Below, in pieces: positions 8,430 to 18,147 of a stretch of DNA of 64,000 nucleotides. Position 1 is the stretch's first letter. The number at the start of each line of letters is the position of its first letter. The DNA comes from Neptuniibacter caesariensis (GTDB lineage: Bacteria > Pseudomonadota > Gammaproteobacteria > Pseudomonadales > Balneatricaceae): the NCBI RefSeq assembly GCF_000153345.1, contig NZ_CH724125.1, positions 980,816 through 1,044,815 on the forward strand, given 5' to 3'. The notes beneath the pieces are model-generated. The model did not search any database. It was not told the DNA's origin and saw only the letters and a list, made by a program, of their open reading frames with translations. A program made the position numbers and the translations under genes.

Positions 8430-9455
8430 TCAGAAACCTTCGAGAACGATCTTTCCGATAGACTGACCGGCTTCGAGCTCTGCATGAGCCGCTTTCAGGT
8501 TATCTGCATTAATTTTACCCAGATGCTTACCTACCGTAGTTTTAATATGCCCCTGGTCCAAGAGATCAGCGACGGCATTTAGCAAATTGCTTTGCTCTAT
8601 CATGTCATCCGCCTGGAACATGGAACGCGCGTACATAAACTCAATATGCAGCGATAAGCTCTTAGGCTTCATTTTCAAAATATCCAGTGGCTGTTCAGGG
8701 TCATCGATCATTGCAATCCGCCCGAAGGGCTTCAGCATCTCTATGTAAGTATCGAAATAAGAGTCTGTTGCATTCAAACTTGCCACATGTGAAAGCTGCA
8801 GACCGAGTGCTTCTATCTGTGGCGCAAGTGGCTGGCGATGATCAATAACATGATCAGCCCCCAGATCAGTTACCCATTTTTGCGAACCTTCTCTAGAAGC
8901 AGTTCCAATAACAGTGGCCCCGGTCAATTTCTTCGCTAATTGCACGAGGATTGAACCTACTCCACCAGCAGCGCCAATAACCAATAGAACCTCATCGGTT
9001 TTCTCAACTTGCCCTACGGTTTGTTGTTTTAACTGTAGATGCTCGAACAGTAGTTCCCAGGCGGTAATAGTTGTGAGTGGCAGAGCCGCTGCTTCTGAAT
9101 CGGATAGACTTGTTGGCTTACGGCCAACAATTCGCTCGTCGACCAGTTGGAATTCAGCGTTACTGCCTGGGCGAGTCAGATCACCTGCATAGTAAACAGC
9201 GTCACCCGGTTTAAAGTTTGTCACCTGTTCACCGGTTGCAACTACTTCTCCCACTGCATCCCAGCCGATCACTTTATAACTACCATCTTCAGACGCCATA
9301 CGTTGGCGAATCTTATAATCAACCGGATTTACAGCGATGGCTTTCACTTTAACCAACAGATCTTTTCCAGTGGCAACCGGCTGATCCAGTTCAATATCAA
9401 TCAGGGATTCAGCCTCAGTAATAGGGAGTGATTTCAGGTAACCAATCGCTTTCAT
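8430..9455 (-). CDS. Zinc-type alcohol dehydrogenase / quinone oxidoreductase family (MDR)
   Basis: Medium-chain dehydrogenase/reductase of the 'zinc-binding alcohol dehydrogenase family', a branch that mostly lacks zinc and reduces enones or quinones with NADPH. The GroES-like domain runs from residue 1 to about 130; the Rossmann motif is AAGGVGS near residue 158. The start at MKAIGYL is set by GGAGAAAGAAA just upstream; the longer frame adds 38 unsupported residues. Product 341 aa. It heads the four-gene run and is divergent from a LysR gene. Confidence 0.88.
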   Translation of the reverse strand: MKAIGYLKSLPITEAESLIDIELDQPVATGKDLLVKVKAIAVNPVDYKIRQRMASEDGSYKVIGWDAVGEVVATGEQVTNFKPGDAVYYAGDLTRPGSNAEFQLVDERIVGRKPTSLSDSEAAALPLTTITAWELLFEHLQLKQQTVGQVEKTDEVLLVIGAAGGVGSILVQLAKKLTGATVIGTASREGSQKWVTDLGADHVIDHRQPLAPQIEALGLQLSHVASLNATDSYFDTYIEMLKPFGRIAMIDDPEQPLDILKMKPKSLSLHIEFMYARSMFQADDMIEQSNLLNAVADLLDQGHIKTTVGKHLGKINADNLKAAHAELEAGQSIGKIVLEGF

Positions 9456-9584
9456 TTTCTTTCTCCAATTCAGTTCGGTTGACCTAAAACGCTTAGGCCG
9501 CAACATTGAAATGAAGTTTAGATCTTGATTACACGCCATTAAACAGCATAATAATTGAATCATTATCAAATTATTTTTGAGAAT

Positions 9585-10520
9585 ATGCTTCTAGAAGATC
9601 TTCAGGTAGTACTGGAAGTCGCTAAATTACGTAGCATCACTGCAGCGGCAAATAATCTTGATATGCGTACAGCGACAGCAAGCGCAGCGCTCAAACGTGT
9701 TGAAAATGCGCTGGGGGTCGAACTGTTTGCCCGAACGACTCGGCAGCTTCGCCTGACTACAGCCGGAGAGAAATACATTCCCCAATGCGAACAAGCACTG
9801 CAAATGCTCGAACAAGCTAAACAGGGCTTGAAGCATGAGTTAGATATTATCGATGGCGAATTGAGAATTGCGATGCCATCGGATCTTGGCAGAAATTTAC
9901 TCACTCCCTGGCTGGACGAGTTTATAGATGATTATCCTGCCCTGACCCTGAGCACCCATGTTAGTGACAGTAATATAGACTTCTATCGCGACAGGATAGA
10001 TATTGCACTACGCTATGGTTCCCCTTCAGACGCAAACCTATATGGATTCAAGATCTGCAATGTGCCAGGGCTGCTCTGTGCAACCCAAAGCTACCTTGAC
10101 CAGTACGGCACGCCTGAACACCCCCATGACCTGGCCAGCCACAATGGACTCTTCTACCAGCTTCACGACGTTATTCATGATATCTGGACATTCACTAAAG
10201 AGGGTCAGAGTTACAAAATAAAAATGAGTGGCAACCGTGCATCGAACGATGCTGATCTTGTCCGGCGCTGGGCGGTTACCGGAAAAGGGCTAGCGGTTAA
10301 ATCCTGCCTGGACCTGTCAGATGATCTATTAAACGATCGCCTGGTGAATGTAATGCCAGAATACAGCCCCAGAGTGACTGAGCTCTGGTTAATCTGCCCC
10401 ACCCGCCAATCGATTACACCCGCAGTTCGGTTGCTCAGAGACCGTATGAAAGAGAGATGTCAGGAAGTTTTGCAGAAACTTATAGATAAAGGAGTTTTGG
10501 ACAATCACGTTTTGGATTAG
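9585..10520 (+). CDS. LysR-family transcriptional regulator
   Basis: LysR-type regulator, 311 aa from the ATG at 9585 (a TTG ten codons upstream gives a longer frame but the GAG lies just before this ATG). HTH at residues 1-60 (SITAAANNLDMRTATAS), substrate-binding domain after about residue 90. Divergent from the ADH/DUF1330/SDR/ABM genes with a 129-base gap, so those are the likely targets. Confidence 0.9.
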   Translation: MLLEDLQVVLEVAKLRSITAAANNLDMRTATASAALKRVENALGVELFARTTRQLRLTTAGEKYIPQCEQALQMLEQAKQGLKHELDIIDGELRIAMPSDLGRNLLTPWLDEFIDDYPALTLSTHVSDSNIDFYRDRIDIALRYGSPSDANLYGFKICNVPGLLCATQSYLDQYGTPEHPHDLASHNGLFYQLHDVIHDIWTFTKEGQSYKIKMSGNRASNDADLVRRWAVTGKGLAVKSCLDLSDDLLNDRLVNVMPEYSPRVTELWLICPTRQSITPAVRLLRDRMKERCQEVLQKLIDKGVLDNHVLD

Positions 10521-10544
10521 TAGCTAGAGCCCAGACTCTAGCTA
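10521..10544. terminator. Perfect 9-bp hairpin between convergent genes
   Basis: TAGCTAGAG and CTCTAGCTA pair perfectly around the 6-base loop CCCAGA, immediately after the LysR stop codon and 20 bases from the stop of the convergent NTF2-like gene. There is no T tract on either side, so it may be a transcript-end stabiliser and not a full intrinsic terminator. Confidence 0.55.
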
Positions 10545-10564
10545 GCACAGCGTTCAATTGAGGG

Positions 10565-10939
10565 TTATCGTTCCCCTTGAACCTCAAATTCATCGCTGAT
10601 CAATCTGGCTTGTCCATCCGTTTCAATGATCCAGTGCTCGCGATGCACGACCCCAAATGCTTTATTCATCGTCCAGCTCGAACTCAATAAGTAGCCCCCC
10701 TCATCAACGGCTTCCCATTTCACATCAGTATAATCTACGTCGGCAAAACCCTGATCCATTATGTTTTGCCAAAAAGCCTGAATCTCGTCCCTACCCGTAA
10801 ATGTACCGAAAGGTTTTGCCTGCATAACGGCATCTTCGCAATACTGGTTTGCACAACCTTCCGCATCCTGATTGTTAAAAGCCATTTGCCAACGACGAAT
10901 ACCCTCTTCACATACAGCTAAAATATTTTGCTCAGTCAT
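10565..10939 (-). CDS. NTF2-like (SnoaL/DUF4440-type) protein
   Basis: 124-aa protein of the NTF2-like superfamily, cone-shaped small enzymes or ligand-binding proteins. The pattern RRWQMAFNNQDAEG near residues 15-28, then TGRDEIQAFW near 48, is typical of the SnoaL/DUF4440 group. AGAGGAT precedes the ATG. It is divergent from the LysR gene at 11044, a plausible regulator. No catalytic assignment is possible. Confidence 0.82.
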   Translation of the reverse strand: MTEQNILAVCEEGIRRWQMAFNNQDAEGCANQYCEDAVMQAKPFGTFTGRDEIQAFWQNIMDQGFADVDYTDVKWEAVDEGGYLLSSSWTMNKAFGVVHREHWIIETDGQARLISDEFEVQGER

Positions 10940-11043
10940 CTTTCAAATCCTCTTGGTCATTAATGGGAAGAAGACTAAACTGGGATTAATCGCAGAAAAA
11001 CAAACTATAGATAACAGACTGTTCTGTTTTTACGGACAAATAA

Positions 11044-11907
11044 ATGAATCAACTCAGACATATGTCTGTCTTTGCCCACGTTGTGGAGAGCGGCTCAATT
11101 ACTGCAGCGGCGGAATCATTAGGGCTTTCAAAATCGGTTGTCAGCCAGCATCTGAAAACTCTTGAAAATGAACTCGGACTGACGCTCCTCAAACGCACCA
11201 CTCGACGCCAGCACCTTACCCCCGCGGGCCAGACTTTTTATAGCCATTGCAAACGCCTGAACGAGGTAGCAGATCAAGCCTGGCATGAAGCTCTGCAGGT
11301 TCGTAAACAGCCAAAAGGTCGGATCAGAATCACCGCCCCCCATGCGCTAATGGATTCGCTTGTTGTCCCGGCAATAGAAAGAGTTCTGCAAGAGTGCCCT
11401 GAGCTCATTCCTGAATTTGTTAGTAGTGATGCTCAGTTGGATTTAATGACAGAAAAGATTGATCTGGCAATACGTGTTGGCGCATCGAGAGATAGTAGCC
11501 TGAAACAACGCCGCATCGGAGAATTTAGGGATATACTCTGTGGAGCTCCAGCCCTCAGTGAAGCCCCGTTTGGCGATCACCACTATATTGCAAACGTCTG
11601 GGAAGGGAAGAGAATCACATACCAGATGACAGACCCTGATGGTAACAAAATGGACTTTGAAAGCATGCCGAAGTGCATAGCTAACTCCTTTCACACCTGC
11701 CTTAAGCTTATTCGCTCAGGATCCGGCATAGGCCTGTTGCCAGATTTTATCGTCAACGAGAAAAGTTCGGGGCTTAAGCCTCTGTTTCCGGGGTACAAAC
11801 TCCCACCAAACCCAATCTACGCTTTACATAGCTTCGACAAAGAACTCCCCATCAACGTACAGGTATGTCTGAACGCAATTGAGCAAGAACTCGCATCCAG
11901 TAACTGA
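11044..11907 (+). CDS. LysR-family transcriptional regulator
   Basis: LysR-type regulator of 287 aa with the HTH at residues 1-60 (SITAAAESLGLSKSVVSQH) and a shortened effector domain. Divergent from the NTF2-like gene across 104 bases and convergent with another LysR gene, leaving only one base between the two stop codons. Confidence 0.9.
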   Translation: MNQLRHMSVFAHVVESGSITAAAESLGLSKSVVSQHLKTLENELGLTLLKRTTRRQHLTPAGQTFYSHCKRLNEVADQAWHEALQVRKQPKGRIRITAPHALMDSLVVPAIERVLQECPELIPEFVSSDAQLDLMTEKIDLAIRVGASRDSSLKQRRIGEFRDILCGAPALSEAPFGDHHYIANVWEGKRITYQMTDPDGNKMDFESMPKCIANSFHTCLKLIRSGSGIGLLPDFIVNEKSSGLKPLFPGYKLPPNPIYALHSFDKELPINVQVCLNAIEQELASSN

Positions 11908-11908
11908 G

Positions 11909-12814
11909 TTAATGAAATTCGCAGCACTGCTCAGCGTAGGTATCACTTAAGATATCAATAAAAGCGCTGATCTTCCGGGGCACATATCTTATGTTAGGGT
12001 AGATGGCATAGATACCCACATCCCGGTAGATATGGTCCTGTAAAACCGCTACCAACTGCCCTTGCTTGACTTGCTCCCGCACCAGATAAACCGGCATAAA
12101 CGCTATACCCATGCCCGATACTGATGCCTCTCTTAACGTAACTAAAGAGCTGGCTTCAAATCTTCCCTGTACTTTGACTTTCCCGGGTTTACCACCCGTA
12201 GTTACAGGCCACTCATGGGGGCCTGTTTCCTGATAACTAAACTGGAGACAGTTATGTAACGCCAGGTCATCTATTGCGGAAGGAGTGCCATGGGTCTGTA
12301 GATAATCAGGAGAAGCATAAGCATACCAGCGTGACTCAACCAACCGGCGTGCTCTCAGAGACGAATCTGAAAGCGTTCCGGTTCGGATAGCAAGATCAAA
12401 CCCGGAAGAGACCAGATCCTGAAAGCTGTCTTTGATGATCATCTCTACTCTCATGTCAGGATATAAGCGAAGATATTCATCGATCACTGCAGGTAAAAAA
12501 TACTGGCCGGAGATCATCGGCGCGGCTATACGCAGGAGCCCCTGAGGCTGCTCTGCATGCTGAGATACGGCTCTTTCCGCTAAAGCGACACTACTTTCTA
12601 ATTGCTGGCAGTGACGGAAGAATTCCCTTCCCGCTTCCGTGAGATTTAACTTGCGTGTGGTTCTAATCAACAACTGAACGCCCAGGTGCTTTTCCAATCG
12701 GGAAATATGCTTACTCACTACCGAACTGGCTACGCCTCTCTGCTCAGCTACAGCTCGGAATGATTTCAGTTTAACGACCTGAGCAAACAGCAGCATATCA
12801 TCAAGGTTGTTCAT
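11909..12814 (-). CDS. LysR-family transcriptional regulator
   Basis: LysR-type regulator of 301 aa (HTH SFRAVAEQRGVASSVVSKH near residues 18-36; effector domain from about 90). It is divergent from the D-lactate dehydrogenase-type gene with a 124-base gap and is the likely regulator of it. Fourth LysR gene within 7 kb. Confidence 0.9.
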   Translation of the reverse strand: MNNLDDMLLFAQVVKLKSFRAVAEQRGVASSVVSKHISRLEKHLGVQLLIRTTRKLNLTEAGREFFRHCQQLESSVALAERAVSQHAEQPQGLLRIAAPMISGQYFLPAVIDEYLRLYPDMRVEMIIKDSFQDLVSSGFDLAIRTGTLSDSSLRARRLVESRWYAYASPDYLQTHGTPSAIDDLALHNCLQFSYQETGPHEWPVTTGGKPGKVKVQGRFEASSLVTLREASVSGMGIAFMPVYLVREQVKQGQLVAVLQDHIYRDVGIYAIYPNIRYVPRKISAFIDILSDTYAEQCCEFH

Positions 12815-12938
12815 CAGCAGCCTATTAGTAAACTTATGGAATCAATTAAATTCGATTAGACACTCTAATTTAATTATACCCGTTAGGCTAACCTGTACAA
12901 AACCATAATAACCAAGAGCAAATCGACAGGATGGCACT

Positions 12939-15776
12939 ATGCAGGAACAAGATAAGTATCAGGAATTTATAGGCAGAGCTGCTGAATTCATTCCCCACAA
13001 ACGGATCATTACTGATTATCTTCGTACTCTTGCCTATGGTACCGATGCAAGCTTCTACCGCTTGTTGCCTAAGGTTATTGTTCAGGTTGCTAACGAGGCA
13101 GAGATGATCCGCCTGATGGGCCTGGCTTCAGAAATGACCCTACCCATTACTTTTCGCGCTTCCGGTACCAGTCTGTCAGGTCAGTCGATAACTGATTCAA
13201 TTCTGCTCTCACTCACCCCTGACTGGAAAGATTATGAGATTCTGGAAGATGGTAAAAAAATACGTATGCAGAGCGGCGTTCTGGGTGGGGATGCCAACCG
13301 CTATCTGGAGCCTATGCAGCGCCAACTTGCGCCGATGCCGGCATCCATTGATGCCGCAACCGTCGGCGGCATTGCTATCAATAACGCTGCGGGCATGAAC
13401 TCCATGGACACCTATGGTGTCATGGATTCAGCTCGTTTTGTATTCCTCGATGGCACTGTCCTTGATACAGGATCAGAGGAGAGCCGCTCAGCTTTCCGCC
13501 GTAGCCATGCAACAATGATCTCAGAGATTGAAAGCTTGTCTCAGCTTCTGCGCAGCAATGTAGAGTTAAGTAAGCGTATCCTGAGAAAATACGAAGTTAA
13601 AAATACAACCGGCTACGGTCTCCGTTCGCTGTTAGAGTGGGACGACCCAATCGATATGATCGCTCGTCTGATGATCGGCTCCGAGGGTACATTAGGCTTT
13701 ATCTCAGAGATCACCCACAACACAATCCGAAAGTACCCGTTAAAGGCCTCTGCGTTTCTGGTTTTCCCGGATATCCGTACTGCAAGTATTGCAGTCACCC
13801 GATTCAAACTAAATAAGACCCCTGTCTCCGCTGCGGAAATGATCGACTATTTCGCACTTAAAGCAGTGCAGCATATGGACGGCGTACCTTCATATATTGC
13901 AGGTGTACCGGAAGGCGCGACTGCTATCCTGGTGCAAGCGGAAGCCGACGAACAGTCAGTACTGGAAAGCAATATTGCGACCATTCTGACCGAGATCGAA
14001 GACCTCGAGCTTGTCGTAGCTGCCAGCTTCACTGACAAACCTGAAGAGTACCAAGCTTACTGGAATATCCGTAAGGGTATTTTCCCAGCGGTTGGGGCAA
14101 CCCGACCTAAAGGAACCACCGCGCTGATCGAAGACGTAGCCTTCCCAATTGAAACCCTGGCTGATGCGCTAGTTGATCTGCAGCAGCTCATGCAGAAGCA
14201 TGGCTATGATGACGGCGTTATCTACGGACACGCTTTGGATGGAAACCTCCATTTCATCTTCTCGCAGGGCTTCGGAAGTCCAGAAGAGGTCGACCGTTAT
14301 GAGCGCTTTATCGACGAAGTATGTGATGTAGTTGTCGACAAGTACGATGGTTCTCTCAAAGCAGAGCACGGCACAGGTCGTAACATGGCTCCCTTCGTTC
14401 GAAAAGAGTGGGGAGAAGAAGCCTATGCTGTCATGCTGGAGATCAAGCGGATCTTCGACCCGCACGGCATTTTGAACCCCGATGTAATGATCACCCGTGA
14501 TCCTAAACTTCACATTAGCAACCTGAAACCTATGGCTGCGGTCAGTGATATTGTTGACCAGTGTATTGAGTGCGGTTTCTGCGAGCGTATGTGTCCGTCA
14601 CGCAATCTGACCCTGAGCCCAAGACAACGTATTATCGGCAAACGCGAGCTTGCCCTACTGGACGGTGAGAACCAGCAAACCTTTGCTGACGAATACGACT
14701 ACATGGCGATCGACACCTGTGCTGGCTGCGGATTGTGCTCTACAGTTTGCCCGGTAGGCATCAATACCGGAGACCTGGTAAGGCAACTACGTCACGACCG
14801 CCATGCCAGCCGTGAAGGTATGTCCGAATGGATCGCGAATCACTTCGGTACGGTAACCACAGCAGCTAAAGCCGCTTTTGGTATGGCAGATATCAGCCAT
14901 GGCATTCTGGGCAGCAAAGCGATGGGCGCGGTCACACGAACTGCACGTAAGCTATCGGGCAAAAAGATCGGATACTGGAGCCCGGAGATGCCGACAGCCG
15001 CGCCTAAGCTGATCACCACCGACCGTAACGTCACAGCTCAGGACAGCTCTGATAATAAACTCAAAGTAGTTTACCTACCTAGCTGTGCAAGTCGCACAAT
15101 GGGGCCTGCGCGTGGTGCGGATGAACAAACATCGCTGGTTGATAAAACTGAAGCCTTATTGAAGAAAGCGGGATTTGAGATCATCTACCCAGCAGGCTTA
15201 AAAGAGCAGTGCTGCGGGATGCCATTCAAGAGTAAAGGTATGTTTAATCAGGCCGATGCTAAGGCCGCTGAAACTGTACAGATGTTACTGGAGGCGTCCA
15301 ACAACGGTGAGATTCCGGTCTATTGTGATACCAGCCCCTGTACTATGCAGTTAAAAGATCATCTTGATCCGCGAATTAAACTCTTCGAACCGGTCGACTT
15401 CATCCATACCTATATGATGGACAAACTTGAGTTCACACCGGTTGACGAGAAAGTGGCTCTGCATATCACTTGTTCAGCTCGCAAAATGGGACTGGATAAA
15501 AAGGTTGTAGAAGTTATGCGAGCCTGCAGCACTGATGTGGTGATTCCCGATCAGATCACTTGTTGTGGTTTTGCCGGAGATAAAGGTTTTACCACTCCGG
15601 AACTGAATGAATCAGCGCTAAGCAGCCTTGCATATCAGGTAGAGGGTTGTAACAGTGGTTACTCCACCAGCCGTACCTGTGAAATAGGCCTTAGTCATCA
15701 TTCCGGAATAGATTATCAATCGATCGTATATCTGGTTGATCAATGCACCAGGCAGAAAGCAAAGCCTTCTGCTTAA
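12939..15776 (+). CDS. FAD-linked D-lactate dehydrogenase / Fe-S fusion (Dld-II / GlcD-GlpC type)
   Basis: A 945-aa fusion that oxidises a 2-hydroxyacid (most likely D-lactate) and passes electrons to the quinone pool at the inner membrane. Domains in order: FAD_binding_4 (about residues 40-240), FAD-oxidase C-terminal domain (about 260-500), two 4Fe-4S motifs (CIECGFCERMCP near 535-550 and CAGCGLCSTVCP near 590-605), and two CCG repeats (CCGMPF near 750, CCGFAG near 872) as in GlpC/HdrB. Length and order match the family. AGGA precedes the ATG. The divergent LysR gene is the probable regulator. Confidence 0.92.
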   Translation: MQEQDKYQEFIGRAAEFIPHKRIITDYLRTLAYGTDASFYRLLPKVIVQVANEAEMIRLMGLASEMTLPITFRASGTSLSGQSITDSILLSLTPDWKDYEILEDGKKIRMQSGVLGGDANRYLEPMQRQLAPMPASIDAATVGGIAINNAAGMNSMDTYGVMDSARFVFLDGTVLDTGSEESRSAFRRSHATMISEIESLSQLLRSNVELSKRILRKYEVKNTTGYGLRSLLEWDDPIDMIARLMIGSEGTLGFISEITHNTIRKYPLKASAFLVFPDIRTASIAVTRFKLNKTPVSAAEMIDYFALKAVQHMDGVPSYIAGVPEGATAILVQAEADEQSVLESNIATILTEIEDLELVVAASFTDKPEEYQAYWNIRKGIFPAVGATRPKGTTALIEDVAFPIETLADALVDLQQLMQKHGYDDGVIYGHALDGNLHFIFSQGFGSPEEVDRYERFIDEVCDVVVDKYDGSLKAEHGTGRNMAPFVRKEWGEEAYAVMLEIKRIFDPHGILNPDVMITRDPKLHISNLKPMAAVSDIVDQCIECGFCERMCPSRNLTLSPRQRIIGKRELALLDGENQQTFADEYDYMAIDTCAGCGLCSTVCPVGINTGDLVRQLRHDRHASREGMSEWIANHFGTVTTAAKAAFGMADISHGILGSKAMGAVTRTARKLSGKKIGYWSPEMPTAAPKLITTDRNVTAQDSSDNKLKVVYLPSCASRTMGPARGADEQTSLVDKTEALLKKAGFEIIYPAGLKEQCCGMPFKSKGMFNQADAKAAETVQMLLEASNNGEIPVYCDTSPCTMQLKDHLDPRIKLFEPVDFIHTYMMDKLEFTPVDEKVALHITCSARKMGLDKKVVEVMRACSTDVVIPDQITCCGFAGDKGFTTPELNESALSSLAYQVEGCNSGYSTSRTCEIGLSHHSGIDYQSIVYLVDQCTRQKAKPSA

Positions 15777-15808
15777 ATTTCTGCTTAATTGTATCGATAA
15801 CCCGACCT

Positions 15809-15828
15809 GGGCGGACCTGGTTCCGCCC
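15809..15828 (+). terminator. Stem-loop after the D-lactate dehydrogenase gene
   Basis: GGGCGGA and TCCGCCC form a perfect 7-bp GC-rich stem with a 6-base loop, followed by a pyrimidine-rich tract (TCTTCATCCTC). It is a weak intrinsic terminator in the gap before mscS. Confidence 0.55.
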
Positions 15829-15895
15829 TCTTCATCCTCTATTCAGCCAAGTCCGACTATCTTCCTTCCCATAATCATCAATGGGACTTATCACA

Positions 15896-16726
15896 ATGGA
15901 ATTTTTGGACAGTCTGGATCTGAACCAACACCTACCCGCCGTAGTGGCCTGGGCCACCAACATTCTGCTTGCCATTATCATCCTGATCATAGGTTTTTGG
16001 TTTGCAGGTAAAGTCAGTAAGTTCGTTATCGCAATCGGTGCCAAAAACAAGCACTTGGATGATACGCTGTTTCGCTTCCTGGGTAGCATCGTTCGCTACC
16101 TGATTCTCGCCTTTGTCTTTATTGCGGTTCTGAACCGCTTTGGCGTAGAAACAACATCAATCGTTGCGCTTCTGGGTGCAGCTGGTCTAGCCGTTGGTCT
16201 GGCGCTTCAAGGCACTATGACCAACCTGGCTGCAGGCGTGATGTTATTGATCTTCCGTCCTTATAAAGTGGGCGATTTTATCGATGCCGCAGGTTGTTTC
16301 GGTAATGTGACTGAGATCGATCTGTTCACCACGGTATTAGAAACCTTTGACCACCAGCAAATTATCGTTCCGAATAGCCAGATCTGGGGAGAAAAAATTG
16401 TTAATCACTCCCACTACCAGATCCGTGGTGTGGATATGCACTTCGGCATCGCTTATGACGAAAACATTGATGCTGCACGCGCAGTCATTGAAGAGGTGAT
16501 CGCTAAACACCCCCATATTCTGGACACTCCTGCACCTTTTATCGAAGTTGAAACATTAAACGATAGCTCTGTTGATTTCTTGGTACGCCCTTTCTGTAAA
16601 GGCGAACATTACTTCGATATTCTTTACTCAGTGCCTGAGCAAGTGAAAAAAGCACTGGATGAAAATAACATCGAGATTCCGTTCCCACATCGCAAAGTTA
16701 TTCTGGTTAACGAAAGCCAGGCTTAA
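15896..16726 (+). CDS. mscS: Small-conductance mechanosensitive channel MscS
   Basis: MscS channel that opens on membrane tension to release solutes during hypo-osmotic shock. Three membrane helices lie in the first about 125 residues; the pore helix carries the Gly/Ala pattern GAAGLAVGLALQG, followed by the beta domain (FRPYKVGDFI) and the C-terminal cytoplasmic vestibule. I take the ATG of MEFLDS (276 aa); an ATG five codons earlier lacks a Shine-Dalgarno. Length is close to E. coli MscS. Confidence 0.92.
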   Translation: MEFLDSLDLNQHLPAVVAWATNILLAIIILIIGFWFAGKVSKFVIAIGAKNKHLDDTLFRFLGSIVRYLILAFVFIAVLNRFGVETTSIVALLGAAGLAVGLALQGTMTNLAAGVMLLIFRPYKVGDFIDAAGCFGNVTEIDLFTTVLETFDHQQIIVPNSQIWGEKIVNHSHYQIRGVDMHFGIAYDENIDAARAVIEEVIAKHPHILDTPAPFIEVETLNDSSVDFLVRPFCKGEHYFDILYSVPEQVKKALDENNIEIPFPHRKVILVNESQA

Positions 16727-16734
16727 ACATATCA

Positions 16735-16769
16735 ACCCAGTTATTTCAGTGCGACTGAGATAACTGGGT
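16735..16769. terminator. Long hairpin after mscS
   Basis: A 16-bp stem (one T-G wobble) closes on the 3-base loop GCG between the convergent mscS and epmC genes. There is no T run, so termination strength is uncertain; it is the strongest dyad in this gap. Confidence 0.6.
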
Positions 16770-16814
16770 AAATAAGCCTGTTCGTCGAACTATCAAACGA
16801 AGTATTGATTGTGA

Positions 16815-17345
16815 TTAGCTGAGTGAAAACTCGGCTTTAGACAGGGGGCCACGACCGCTTTGTTGGCAAAGGGCATCAACCAGCAGTCCAACCCTTTCCG
16901 GCAGGCCCTGATCGATCAGTTGATGGACCATATCCAACACATTGGTCTTAAAACTATCACTGGCGCCAATATCGGAAGCCAGATTATCAGCGCTAAAGTG
17001 AAATTTATGCCCTGCTGCTGCGGACATTAGCCATTCGAAAGCCTGCGGCCTGATCTCGACTTTTTCAAACTCGGCCTGTTCTTCAGCGGTTCGTCCATCC
17101 GGTTTATACCAATAGCCAAAGTCCTCGATGAGGCGACGTTCAGGGCCCGCAACGCACCAGTGAGCGATTTCATGTAACGCACTGGCGTAGAAGCCATGGG
17201 CAAATATCACGCGATGGTTGGGATGTTCGTCATTTGCAGGCAGATAGATGGGCTCATCATCGCCTTTAACCAGAATGGTATTAAGTGAGCTTTTAAACAA
17301 CTGATTAAACAGTGCGATCAGCTCTTCAACTACAGGTTCTTTCAC
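16815..17345 (-). CDS. epmC: Elongation factor P hydroxylase EpmC (YfcM)
   Basis: EpmC hydroxylates the beta-lysyl-lysine modification of elongation factor P, the last step of the EpmA/EpmB/EpmC pathway, in the cytoplasm. The metal site motif HEIAHW is near residue 60 and the adjoining GPERRLIEDFGYWY block is family-typical. 176 aa is normal. The start is a GTG preceded by AGG. epmA, epmB and efp are not in the window. An upstream lipoprotein gene ends 10 bases before it. Confidence 0.9.
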   Translation of the reverse strand: MKEPVVEELIALFNQLFKSSLNTILVKGDDEPIYLPANDEHPNHRVIFAHGFYASALHEIAHWCVAGPERRLIEDFGYWYKPDGRTAEEQAEFEKVEIRPQAFEWLMSAAAGHKFHFSADNLASDIGASDSFKTNVLDMVHQLIDQGLPERVGLLVDALCQQSGRGPLSKAEFSLS

Positions 17346-17355
17346 TTCGGACCTA

Positions 17356-18084
17356 TCAATTACTTAGGTAAGGCTGCCAGGTATTCTGCTTTAACCACCA
17401 GGTATCACCTGAAATGCGGTTAATACGTGTGGCCACATAGCCTTTAACGTCTTTATCCGCGCGTAACACTACTACTTCATATTCAGCAGTGCCAGTACCG
17501 TCAGTTTCTTCTAACAGGTTCCATTGACCTTTATCAGCTAACCAGGTTTCACCTGTATAACGGTGGAAACGGATCAGAACCCACTGCCCTTTCGCGGTAT
17601 AAGTAGACGACACCCGATAAGCACCATCCTGCACCTGGCTACTCAACTCATTCGCCATCATCGTAATCTGGTCAAGCACACCATTAAAGGCATCCGGTGA
17701 GGTTGCTTGTTCGCTCTCACCCTGCTGCTGGTCAGCAGATGCCTGAAGAATATCTAGATTTGTCTTTAACGCTTGTAGCTGAACCGCCAGTGCCTGATTT
17801 TGTTGTTGCAAGGTCCCGGACTGGGTTTTGATCTGCAGCAGATGATCCTGCACCGCAGTTAAGCGGTTAGCGATAATATCCAATTGGCTAGCAGGTTTAA
17901 GTTCGCCTGGCTTTGTACTGGGGGCTGTGTTGCTTTTTGTCTGTAGGGTCCGGGTTGGAGATATCTCCATCGGTTTTTGTTCACCCGGCGCAACATCAGG
18001 GCTCGACTCAGACTTTACGCCCGCCGAGTTACAAGCAGAAATTAACAGTACTGAAGATAAAACTAAAAACCTTGAAAGAGACAC
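17356..18084 (-). CDS. Lipoprotein with a coiled-coil segment, unknown function
   Basis: 242-aa protein with a lipoprotein signal ending in the lipobox LISAC (Cys18). A Pro/Thr/Lys-rich linker (about 30-65) is followed by a Leu/Gln-rich coiled coil (about 70-115). A C-terminal domain rich in Trp, Tyr and basic residues has two similar halves: GQWVLIRFHRYTGETWL and GYVATRINRISGDTWWL both carry R-x5/6-(T/S)G-(D/E)TW, suggesting an internal repeat. GTG start with AGGAG seven bases upstream. Not recognised as a named family. Confidence 0.75.
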   Translation of the reverse strand: MSLSRFLVLSSVLLISACNSAGVKSESSPDVAPGEQKPMEISPTRTLQTKSNTAPSTKPGELKPASQLDIIANRLTAVQDHLLQIKTQSGTLQQQNQALAVQLQALKTNLDILQASADQQQGESEQATSPDAFNGVLDQITMMANELSSQVQDGAYRVSSTYTAKGQWVLIRFHRYTGETWLADKGQWNLLEETDGTGTAEYEVVVLRADKDVKGYVATRINRISGDTWWLKQNTWQPYLSN

Positions 18085-18147
18085 GTTTCTCTCCTGATGC
18101 GCTGATCGGAAGAGCTATTCTAACGGATTCGGCAAGAGTTGAAAGAT

